From Chryseobacterium lathyri (lineage in GTDB: Bacteria > Bacteroidota > Bacteroidia > Flavobacteriales > Weeksellaceae): DNA of 64,000 nt. The stretch lies in the NCBI RefSeq assembly GCF_030812195.1, contig NZ_JAUSSF010000001.1, positions 1,984,001 to 2,048,000 on the forward strand. Direction: 5' to 3'. The position numbers were made by a program, and so were the translations under genes. Of the stretch, positions 1 through 7,543 are shown piece after piece. Below the pieces are notes generated by a model. The model did not search any database and was not told the origin of the DNA. It saw only the letters and a list, made by a program, of their open reading frames with translations. Numbering within the stretch: position 1 is the stretch's first letter; each line of letters starts with the position of its first letter.

Positions 1-81
1 CAGAGTTTAACGCTCCTTATATTTTTAAATGTTGTTTATTTTATTTTCTTACTTTTATTTTATACAAATTTATTATTTTAT

Positions 82-747
82 TTAAACTTTTAAAATCTTT
101 CTTCCCTCCGTAATAAATTTTTGATATACTTCTGTGAAAATATCTTCTTGTTTTCTAATTTCACTCTTAGCTTTATTAAATCTTTCACTCTGTCCATATT
201 CCCATTCAGAAGGAATGGAAACCCAGCCGTGAAGATTAGCACCAAACACATAATTGGAAAGAGTACTATCTAGATTACTTAATTCATCAAGAATCTTACA
301 TTTCAATGCATCCAATTGAGGATTAAGAAATTCAAAATTAGGCTTTTTACTCTCTTCTAACAAATCAATCATTGTTTCTATCCTTTCCATTTTGACTGGA
401 TGACTTGAAAAACCGTTTCCTTTTATTTCTAATATTAATTCAAGAATTCCCTCTCCATTTGAAATTTGATTAAACAATTTTCTATCTAACTCCAAAGTTT
501 CATTGTCATATTTAAATTGTCGCTTAGTAAAGTATAGAACTAAACAAACAGACAAACAAATAACAATAAAAATCCATAGTTCTACTTTAAAATACAAAAC
601 CTGAGACAAAGATTCTAAGATTGTTTCATTCTTATCTTTAGCAACTAAAGCATTATATATAAAAGTCACTACAGCAAGGATTATAACAGAGATTATTTTA
701 CTCCAAACAGAATCTTTCCATATCTTTTGAAACAGTTGGACATTCAT
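82..747 (-). CDS. Two-span membrane protein, partner of the ATPase-nuclease
   Basis: A 221-residue protein that I do not recognise as a named family. Two hydrophobic segments are visible, at about residues 18-36 and 54-73, followed by a charged, probably cytoplasmic tail of about 145 residues. The gene starts 7 bp after the stop of the GHKL ATPase-nuclease gene on the same strand, so the two are almost certainly co-transcribed. A small membrane protein paired with an ATPase/nuclease is a common layout in anti-phage systems, where the membrane partner acts as effector or anchor. That role is inference from context only. The gene lies inside the integrative element and is AT-rich like its neighbours. 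Confidence 0.75.
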   Translation of the reverse strand: MNVQLFQKIWKDSVWSKIISVIILAVVTFIYNALVAKDKNETILESLSQVLYFKVELWIFIVICLSVCLVLYFTKRQFKYDNETLELDRKLFNQISNGEGILELILEIKGNGFSSHPVKMERIETMIDLLEESKKPNFEFLNPQLDALKCKILDELSNLDSTLSNYVFGANLHGWVSIPSEWEYGQSERFNKAKSEIRKQEDIFTEVYQKFITEGRKILKV

Positions 748-754
748 AAAATTA

Positions 755-2770
755 TTATTCTTTTAAATTTATTATTTCTGAAGTGATCTCATTTGATTCA
801 ATCTGAATTCCCTTAGATTTTAGTATATCTTGTATAGACGTTTTGTCAAAAGTTAATTTATCGAGCAAATACTGATGTTTTATTTCAAATGTTAAAAATA
901 AATCATCCCAAGTCATAGCGAAAATTTCATATCTTCCTGCTTGTTGGACAAGAAAACGTTTACCTTTATCTTTAAATGCTTCATATTGCTTTAAAATATA
1001 ATCATCGACTTTATTACTGACCAAATAAAATTTCCAAATTCTTTTTTGACTGTTAAAGCCATCTTGTTTCAAAATGAAATCTAAATAATCATCAACTTGC
1101 CTAAATTCTTTTTTCGACAAAGTAACAGTCGGTCGTTTCAATTCCACAAGAATATTTTCTTCTAGCATAGAACTATCTTCCATAACATCAGGAATATTTC
1201 TTTTCCTGCAAGCAAAAATATCAGGTCTTCTTTTCCAATCATAATCTTTAATTTCTTTCTTATCTTCTATTCCATCGATTAAATAAAGATAATTATTCAA
1301 CATTACTTGAAAATTCTGATCAGATGAAACTAAATGATATTGCTCTCCAAAAAGCCAATAATTTTCTTCAATAATTTTTTGAATATGTTCTCTTTCAGTC
1401 GTAAACTTTTTTAAAGTATAAACCAATATTTTAAGTAACTCAACTGTTTTAAACCTATTCTCCAACAACTTTATTGTTTTAGTTATTTTTGACAATGAAG
1501 TTCTTTTGAGAACATCTGTTAGTTCTTCTCTTTCTTCTGTTGTGAGATGAGTTATACTTTCTATGATTCCCAGTATATTTTCTCTTTCATCAGTATCTAA
1601 TAATAAGTTCAGAAATCCAACAAATGTTCTTTCCTGTTCTTCTTTTAAACCCTTGAAAATTTTAGGCTGTACAGTATAAAGTTCTTTTATTACATTCACC
1701 AAATCCTTCTTTCTATCTTGATCATATTTATTATTAGAGAATTTTGGAAAAACTTGGTGCTTTTCAAATTTCAATATTAGTTCATCGGCACCGATACCTT
1801 TTACATACTCTTTCTGTTTAGAATTTAAATATCCATTTAAACGAGTAATAAGAGTTTTAAAAACTGGGTGATTTTGGTTTTTAAAAAATAAACTATCCTC
1901 TATTTCAGATATATTATTTTCTGCCTCAAAATTGTTAAAAAATGATGATTCAATATATACACTATGGTGAAAATCAATTGCATTATTATTGAAAGATGTT
2001 AGTCTTTTAGCACATTCTCTTTTTCCATCATTTAAAAAATAGTAATAATATTTATCTCCTATTCTATTTTCCCATCTTATGTAAGTAATAAAAAAACTGT
2101 GGTCATCACTATTTCCATCCTTTATCAAAATTTCTTTCTTCTCATTATCAGCAATTAAATGTTCATAATTGACACTAATTCCATTTATTTTTAAGTCATA
2201 TCCTAAATCTCTGTTCAGAAATAAAAACCAACCAAATTCATCTGCTAAAAAATTAGAAAATTTATCATCATAAAAATGTGAAGCATCTAACTCATAAATG
2301 CCACTTAGAATGACATTAGTTCCTGTATGAGTTCTTTTTGATTTGACATGATTTATATCTTCAAATACATCCTTATTTTCCTTTCTTATGACAATATCAT
2401 ATTCTAAAATCACCTCATCTTTTAAATAAGCGGTATTCCATACTGCCTTATTTGCAAATGTTGAAAATGAGTATCTACCTTTCCCTTTTTTCCCTTTTAT
2501 ATATGATGACCTCTGAAAAGATTGTCTTTTTAATGAATCAAGGAAAAAACCAAATGTCTTATCAAGGTTTCTAAATTCAATTCCATATCCATTATCAGAA
2601 ATTACAATTTCTTCAATACTATTAATATCATTATAATTAAAATTAACCTCAACTGTAGTTGCATTCGCATCAAATCCATTCCAAATATATTCCGCAATAG
2701 ATTCTTTATAATCTTTTGGTATACCGGCTGATTCAATACTACTATTATTTATGGTTGCTTTATTCTTCAT
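755..2770 (-). CDS. GHKL (MORC/Hsp90-like) ATPase fused to a PD-(D/E)XK nuclease
   Basis: A 671-residue fusion. The N-terminus carries the three Bergerat-fold motifs: N-box with E27, N31 and D34-A35; G1 motif DNGYGI (D59-G63); and glycine-rich GxxGxG at residues 93-98. This is the ATP-binding lid typical of MutL/Hsp90/MORC proteins. The middle (about 330-470) is helical and charged. Near the C-terminus, RPDIF (D517) followed 26 residues later by VELK (E543, K545) gives the D-x(n)-E-x-K signature of a PD-(D/E)XK nuclease, resembling the DUF4263/Shedu type. A conserved-looking Q follows a few residues later. The combination suggests an ATP-gated nuclease. It is first in a two-gene operon with a membrane protein and sits near an integrase, which fits a defence role, but no substrate can be read from the sequence. 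Confidence 0.85.
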   Translation of the reverse strand: MKNKATINNSSIESAGIPKDYKESIAEYIWNGFDANATTVEVNFNYNDINSIEEIVISDNGYGIEFRNLDKTFGFFLDSLKRQSFQRSSYIKGKKGKGRYSFSTFANKAVWNTAYLKDEVILEYDIVIRKENKDVFEDINHVKSKRTHTGTNVILSGIYELDASHFYDDKFSNFLADEFGWFLFLNRDLGYDLKINGISVNYEHLIADNEKKEILIKDGNSDDHSFFITYIRWENRIGDKYYYYFLNDGKRECAKRLTSFNNNAIDFHHSVYIESSFFNNFEAENNISEIEDSLFFKNQNHPVFKTLITRLNGYLNSKQKEYVKGIGADELILKFEKHQVFPKFSNNKYDQDRKKDLVNVIKELYTVQPKIFKGLKEEQERTFVGFLNLLLDTDERENILGIIESITHLTTEEREELTDVLKRTSLSKITKTIKLLENRFKTVELLKILVYTLKKFTTEREHIQKIIEENYWLFGEQYHLVSSDQNFQVMLNNYLYLIDGIEDKKEIKDYDWKRRPDIFACRKRNIPDVMEDSSMLEENILVELKRPTVTLSKKEFRQVDDYLDFILKQDGFNSQKRIWKFYLVSNKVDDYILKQYEAFKDKGKRFLVQQAGRYEIFAMTWDDLFLTFEIKHQYLLDKLTFDKTSIQDILKSKGIQIESNEITSEIINLKE

Positions 2771-2936
2771 GGCTGATAAGATTGTTGGTAAAGATAAAGA
2801 ATGAATAGATAAATTAAAAACTCTTTTATTAAACTAAAATACGATGCGGATAATTTTCCGCTTTTTTTAAATAGACATAAGATAGATTTATAAATAATTC
2901 AATAAATTTTAAGCTGATATTATACTAGTAATAAAA

Positions 2937-4375
2937 TTACCATTCTTCAATCTCTGTTTTAGGAAAACAACCTAAATACTGACTAAAACATTCATTAAAT
3001 ACTTGTTGTAAATCATCCACATAATCAGAAGTAGTAATTAAACAATCATGCAGAGTAAACACAGGAGCATTTCTATAGTTTTTTTTATTAAAAGTTCGAG
3101 CTACAACATCCAAAACAAAACAGGCTTCAATCTGAAAAAGAAGATATGAGAGTTTTTCGTGCCCAACCTCATCTTTGAACTATTAATACTGTCTAACAAT
3201 TCAGGAAACTTCATTTTAAAAACCTCTTGTTCTTTCAAATACTGGGTCGGTTTAGCAAAAAGCATTGCCAATAATTGTTTTTTACTAATTTTTCTTTTTT
3301 GTTTGTCAATTCCTAAATAGCTATCTTCATTATCTTCTTCATAAAGATCTCTCATCTCTTCAAAAGTAAAGTACTCATCAAATAAAAAAACAAACTCGTC
3401 ATAAAATGTACCATTCCTGCCTAGTTGTTGTATCAGCTGAACCTCCCTCTCTGAAAGGCTTTCAAAAGATTTATAAAACATTAGTAGGAGGAAAGAACTC
3501 TCTCCATTTAATATATTATTATATATATCTTTATTAAATAATTCTTCAATAGAATCTTTATCAAGAATATTATCTAACAATATCCCCATAAAGAAGATTA
3601 CAGAATTAGATACATCCATTTCGGATAACTTCTTATCATTATAGGATACAAACCTTCTATAAGCTTTAGGTAATTGGGTAAGGTTGGTATAGATTCTTCC
3701 TAATGAATTCTTTTTAAAAGTCAGTCTATAAATACCATTATAAAGATTGGTGATTTGGGTCATCTCTTTTACGTATTTATCATACTGCTTATGACCTTCA
3801 TGTCTCAACTCACATAATTCAACTGCTTTTGGTAAATCAATTTGTAACTTGTTTTGATCAAAATATTTTTGAAAGAATTTATAATGACCTCGTTTTAACT
3901 CGCTGTCACACTTTGATTCATTCCCTTTGATTGCTTTAATGATTTGCTGATCCTGAATGAATTCTATTTTCAACTTGCTTTTCCTATAATATGCCCCAAT
4001 CCTATATTCAAAAGAATTCTTTTCTGGAATATACAGGATTCTCTCAAATACACTCACCAACTTTGTTCTCGTTCGGCTTCTATTGACCATAACGTTATCC
4101 TGACAAAGGTATTCACACAATTGTTTGTGTTTTTGGTATTGGCTCCCTTTTTTTAGTGATTCAATCTTAACATATCTTTCAGAACTCCCATAGTAAGGCT
4201 TTTTCTCAAAATATGATTCTATCTGAAATTCATGATTCTCAATCATTCGCCCCTGCTTAATCACTATCATATTAATCAAATATCGTAAGTAATCCTCTTC
4301 AAAAAGAGAAGGATTGACATTTATTATACCTTCAATGTCAATCCTTTCTGGTATTAAAACTGCAAACGGTTTCAT
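2937..4375 (-). pseudogene. Polymerase-like palm-domain protein, interrupted by a -1 frameshift
   Basis: The first frame runs from ATG 4375 to a stop at 3101 (424 codons). Re-reading one base near 3177-3180 joins it to a second frame that continues to TAA at 2937-2939, giving about 479 residues. The first frame contains MDVSNS (D254) after GRIYTNLTQLPKAYRRF, resembling motif A (DYSQIE) of family-A polymerases, then a Lys-rich helix around 357-385 resembling motif B. The second frame supplies APVFTLHDCLITT, resembling motif C (VHDE). Without the second frame the catalytic motif C is lost. A single missing T in GTTC would explain the break and gives a natural join, INS-FKDEVGHEKL. It may be a real mutation or a sequencing error. 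The polymerase assignment is my inference from motif order. The ATG directly abuts the stop of the HTH gene. Confidence 0.6.
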
Positions 4376-4660
4376 TTAATTAATAGCCCGCATGGCATCG
4401 TGGATATCTTTAAGTTTATAATAAACTCTGTTACCTATTCCATAAGCTTTGATGTCACCTTGTTTAGTATGCCGGTATAGTGTACTAGGGCTCATACCAA
4501 GATAATCTGCTGCCTGCTTTCTGGTTAAAGTTTTATCTTGATCAATTAGCTTGGAGTTGAACCAATTTGCGAATTTATAAGCTTCTTCGCTTATTACTTC
4601 TCTAAATATTTCTTTAATATTATTATGGTTTGTAATTATTATATCGTTCATTGTAATCAA
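4376..4660 (-). CDS. Excisionase-like helix-turn-helix DNA-binding protein
   Basis: 94 residues. The C-terminal half (about 42-92) is a MerR-type winged HTH of the excisionase/HTH_17 family: LTRKQAADYLGMSPSTLYRH, then a short wing with GNRVYYKLKDI. Such proteins in Bacteroidota integrative elements act as recombination directionality factors or local repressors. It lies between the integrase (8 bp gap) and the polymerase-like gene (0 bp gap), so all three form one transcript. The N-terminal 40 residues are not recognised. Whether it acts as an Xis or a regulator cannot be decided from the sequence. Confidence 0.85.
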   Translation of the reverse strand: MITMNDIIITNHNNIKEIFREVISEEAYKFANWFNSKLIDQDKTLTRKQAADYLGMSPSTLYRHTKQGDIKAYGIGNRVYYKLKDIHDAMRAIN

Positions 4661-4668
4661 TTTTAATT

Positions 4669-5979
4669 TTATAAGTATTCTGCTAAGGTTAAAGACTGCT
4701 GTTCATCGATCTTTCCTATATATCTCATGAGCATACTTGGACTTGAATGTCCTGTTGCTACCATTAAAAGAGGTGTCGGAATTCTTCCAAAGTTATTAGA
4801 CGCAAATGTTCTTCTTCCTATATGAGAACTTACCAACATATATTTGGGGAAATTTCCTTTTATTTTTCTTCTATTGTTTTTCTTTCTATTCTTAATATAT
4901 TCTGTTTCGTCCTTTACTGCCAAAGTTCCATCTACCAGTTCATCTATTCCGACTTGCTCACATACCTTTTTTATATGTTCATTATATCTTGGCTCTGACA
5001 TTTTCCTAGGAAAGCACCAATTCCTCTTATGAAGAATTTCTACTATTTTTTCGTGCAGAGGGAGCAAAAGTTGTTTATTAGTTTTCTCCTGAGTAAATTC
5101 AATAAAGTATTTTTCTTTCTCTTTTACTTCTCTTATATGAATCATTGAAGTATTGAATCTCATAAAGTCTGAAATTCTTTGTCCACTATAACAGGAAATT
5201 AATAACCAGTCTTTAGCAGTCTCAAAATGCTCCTCTTGAAAAGTTGTTCGTTCTATTCTTTCTAATTCTTGTTGAGAAAGAAATACAAACATTGTTTTTT
5301 CCGTCTTGCATTTAATTCTGTTCAGGCCTGAATAAATTTGACATCCATTTTGTTGAGCGTGATAAAGTATTGTTTTAATAAATTTAAAATTTCTCTCAAA
5401 ATAGTTAACTGAATATTTTTCCACTCCTCTACAGTAGTTTTCAAAGTCATTTTTGAAGTCATTATTAATGTCAATTAAAAATAATTTCTTTAATTTTCTA
5501 TTGATTATATATCTTTCAATAATTGCTTTGATGCTGTTTACTTTTGTTCCATATTCTTTACTGACTGTAGTTCCTTTTGACTTCAAGAAAATATTACAAT
5601 AATCCGTAAATAAAATATTTTCGGATACTGGTTCATCAATCTTTGGATAAATTAAATCTTTAAGCCATCCCGAATTAATGAATTTATCAGTTGATCTATA
5701 AGAGTCTTCTATCTTCTTCTTTAGTTCAATCAAACGATAATTCACAATTTTATTTTCATGAATTTTCTGTTTCGTTTCTGCATCTCTTTTAAGAATAGTT
5801 TTACCATTCCTGTATTCATCATATTGCTCTAATAAGCATTCATTGATAATATCCCAATCACTTAAATCAACAATTTCCTTTGTTGCTATTGTTAAATCAA
5901 TTGCTCTTCCTGCTCTTACTCTTACATAAATTGTATTCTTATCCTCTTTAGGATTTTTTAAAATGAATTTTACTTTCAT
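4669..5979 (-). CDS. Tyrosine recombinase / integrase of the element
   Basis: 436 residues with the layout of Bacteroidota site-specific integrases: an N-terminal arm-binding domain (about 1-100), a SAM-like core-binding domain (about 120-215) and a C-terminal catalytic domain. Catalytic residues visible are R268 in SGQRISDF, H386 and R389 in HIGRR, H411 in TGHSS, and the nucleophile Y420 in MRYIG, with a candidate Lys at about 299-302. It catalyses strand exchange between attP and attB. An insertion of Lys/Arg-rich sequence at about 355-376, just before HxxR, is unusual. As the outermost gene, transcribed into the element, it places the att site just to its right (about 6.4 kb). Confidence 0.93.
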   Translation of the reverse strand: MKVKFILKNPKEDKNTIYVRVRAGRAIDLTIATKEIVDLSDWDIINECLLEQYDEYRNGKTILKRDAETKQKIHENKIVNYRLIELKKKIEDSYRSTDKFINSGWLKDLIYPKIDEPVSENILFTDYCNIFLKSKGTTVSKEYGTKVNSIKAIIERYIINRKLKKLFLIDINNDFKNDFENYCRGVEKYSVNYFERNFKFIKTILYHAQQNGCQIYSGLNRIKCKTEKTMFVFLSQQELERIERTTFQEEHFETAKDWLLISCYSGQRISDFMRFNTSMIHIREVKEKEKYFIEFTQEKTNKQLLLPLHEKIVEILHKRNWCFPRKMSEPRYNEHIKKVCEQVGIDELVDGTLAVKDETEYIKNRKKNNRRKIKGNFPKYMLVSSHIGRRTFASNNFGRIPTPLLMVATGHSSPSMLMRYIGKIDEQQSLTLAEYL

Positions 5980-6122
5980 ACGTTATTTATTAAATTATAC
6001 ATCTCCGTTTTTTGTTCAATAAAACAGGTGACATTATTCAATTTGTATGAAATTCTACAGAAAAGATATCTGCACCCTTTGTTTAGCCTATTAGCTTTGC
6101 TTTGAAGCCGAATCATTGAACC

Positions 6123-6138
6123 ACCTTATCAGTAAGGT
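6123..6138. repeat. Perfect inverted repeat near the integrase
   Basis: ACCTTA-TCAG-TAAGGT, a perfect 6-bp palindromic arm pair with a 4-base centre, 144 bp upstream of the integrase start. It could be an operator for the HTH protein or a recombinase/Xis site. No function is proven. Confidence 0.4.
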
Positions 6139-6248
6139 CTGACAGGTTGGTGTTATTCAAAGAATAAACTCTATAGATCCAAATATTAAAGAACGAATAT
6201 TAACGTATTTTGACACTTACAAATTTGATGCCAAATTAATCATTATCA

Positions 6249-6269
6249 TTCCCCACATGTTCCCCACAT
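6249..6269. repeat. Two direct repeats TTCCCCACAT, one base apart
   Basis: TTCCCCACAT occurs at 6249-6258 and again at 6260-6269, so the copies are phased by 11 bp, about one helical turn. Short repeats phased by one turn next to an integrase are typical of arm-type integrase binding sites in attP. The functional reading is inference. Confidence 0.45.
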
Positions 6270-6405
6270 TAATGAAACCTAAACAAAATGTAATGTATTG
6301 ATTATAAAATATAGTATTTACAAATGACATTATAAACACCTGTAAATAAAACAAATACATTTCATTTCAATTCATTAGATTGCATTAAATGTCACAATAC
6401 CAGAA

Positions 6406-6420
6406 CCTTCCTCTCTGCAA
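6406..6420 (+). other. Possible att site: tRNA 3'-end-like remnant
   Basis: CCTTCCTCTCTGCAA looks like the 3' strand of a tRNA acceptor stem with CA, but no tRNA body lies upstream. Eight bases later comes a perfect-looking terminator on the same strand. Elements that insert into a tRNA 3' end leave exactly such a short tail at the far border. The intact tRNA would then lie to the left, outside the window. Moderate to low confidence; the tRNA cannot be named. Confidence 0.35.
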
Positions 6421-6427
6421 GAAGATA

Positions 6428-6463
6428 AAGGTCTTAAACTTAATTGTTTAAGGCCTTTTTTTG
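6428..6463 (+). terminator. Strong rho-independent terminator beside the att candidate
   Basis: A 12-bp stem (AAGGTCTTAAAC / GTTTAAGGCCTT, one G-T pair) with a TTAATT loop is followed by a run of T on the plus strand. No plus-strand gene precedes it now, so it is probably the orphaned terminator of the gene used as integration target. Confidence 0.75.
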
Positions 6464-6592
6464 TTCAATACTATTAAATAATGAGTAATAATGGAATAAA
6501 AACAAAATCCCGGCATCTCTGCCAGGATTTGTCTGGAAAACCATTAAAGGTCTTCCATCAATATAATTAGATATGAATGTTTGGTGTAAAAT

Positions 6593-7294
6593 TTAATTGC
6601 AGATTGTCAAGAACTGATGACTCATCTGAACTTTGAATTTGGCTTCTGATTTTAGTTTAGCATAAACAGTGTGTTCAAAGGCCTGTACGGATTTCAGTTT
6701 CCGGTCGATATACTCTGCGATCTGTGCGACAGAAAAAATAAAATCCCGATACACTGCAATATTTACAGTCTGACCGTAATAAGGAAGATAAGCTTTCAAA
6801 AAGGGAACCGCAGCTTGGTGTCTTTTATAATTTACACAATACCCTGCTCCTTCTCTTGAAGTAATAATCTCACAGTCATTGATATAATCCAAAACTGTTT
6901 TATTTCCGTCCATAGAGTTGCCGTTTTTTGACAAGTGCCTGTTGATTTTATCCAAAATATGCTGCGCGTATTCCATCATGGTAATGGTTTTCCACTCAAA
7001 TATATGATTCATGCCTTTGGCAGCTTTGGGATGCTTTTCATTTTCACAGTTGGTACAGAAAGAGATCCCAATCTTTTCATGATAAGGGAAAAAGCAGTCT
7101 TTGATCTCCATAGAAGTATCAGCCAAAAGCCTGTCATCCGCAAAACTGTAGTATAAATAAGGGCTGTAAAGATCTGCCAGGGCCTTTAAAAAATCGATCT
7201 CACTGGCATTATGATATTCTTCAAACCATTTTTCAAGGGTGTCGTAATAATGGCTTTCAAATTCTTTAAATGTTAAGTAAAACGGCAATTCCAT
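6593..7294 (-). CDS. Hypothetical protein
   Basis: 233 residues from ATG 7294. I do not recognise a family. It looks soluble, with no signal peptide or membrane span, and it is rich in Tyr, Phe and His in the first 120 residues. A CTNC pair at about residue 82-85 lies near several His, but this is too little to call a metal site. An upstream TTG at 7318 would add eight residues, but a promoter -7 box (TAGCTTTG) overlaps that TTG, so the internal ATG (MELPFYL) is the better start. It is the first gene on the chromosomal side of the element border. Confidence 0.65.
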   Translation of the reverse strand: MELPFYLTFKEFESHYYDTLEKWFEEYHNASEIDFLKALADLYSPYLYYSFADDRLLADTSMEIKDCFFPYHEKIGISFCTNCENEKHPKAAKGMNHIFEWKTITMMEYAQHILDKINRHLSKNGNSMDGNKTVLDYINDCEIITSREGAGYCVNYKRHQAAVPFLKAYLPYYGQTVNIAVYRDFIFSVAQIAEYIDRKLKSVQAFEHTVYAKLKSEAKFKVQMSHQFLTICN

Positions 7295-7315
7295 AGCTCT
7301 GTAATTTTGATATGA

Positions 7316-7323
7316 CAAAGCTA
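7316..7323 (-). promoter_or_regulatory. Promoter -7 box TAGCTTTG
   Basis: Matches the Bacteroidota -7 consensus TAnnTTTG on the minus strand, 21 bp upstream of the chosen ATG of the hypothetical gene. No clear -33 TTG is seen at 17-19 bp. It decides the start at 7294. Confidence 0.4.
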
Positions 7324-7390
7324 TTGCTGTAATGCGACAAAACTTGACGTGTTATTTTTTTTGTAAAATATTTATTAAGGTAAGATGAAG

Positions 7391-7420
7391 AATTTAGATT
7401 TCAGACGTCAGATTTCAGAT
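7391..7420. repeat. Short AGAT/CAGAT-rich intergenic repeat
   Basis: A stretch with two copies of CAGATTTCAGA-like sequence (TTTAGATTTCAGACGTCAGA, then TTTCAGATA). A diverged relative occurs at about 62466-62500. It may be a dispersed intergenic repeat family, or chance in AT-rich DNA. Confidence 0.3.
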
Positions 7421-7543
7421 ATAAATTTTGTGTGAAGCTGGGATTATTATTTGAGTTAATATATACGAAACCTTACATTTAAAACTCTAAACTCCTCAAA
7501 ATATCTGACTTTCTAATTCCTACTGAAATCCGATTCCCAAACA

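Larger units (their letters stand above)
5980..6592. other. 613-bp gene-free border region of the integrative element
   Basis: No credible protein gene is present. It holds an inverted repeat (6123-6138), a pair of 10-bp direct repeats (6249-6269), a tRNA-3'-end-like stretch (about 6406-6420) and a strong rho-independent terminator (6428-6463). Two copies of a short repeat next to an integrase fit arm-type binding sites. The order integrase, repeats, tRNA tail, terminator fits an attachment region whose chromosomal side begins near 6.40-6.42 kb. Confidence 0.5.

Noticed and set aside
2846..2868. Hairpin GCGGA-TAATTT-TCCGC with seven T on the plus strand
   Set aside because: It looks like a terminator, but no plus-strand gene is upstream and both flanking genes are on the minus strand. 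The stem is only 5 bp, so I did not list it as a feature.
3152..3158. Programmed -1 slippery site in the polymerase-like gene
   Set aside because: G-AAAAAC does not fit X-XXY-YYZ at its first base and no downstream stem is evident. A one-base deletion is simpler.
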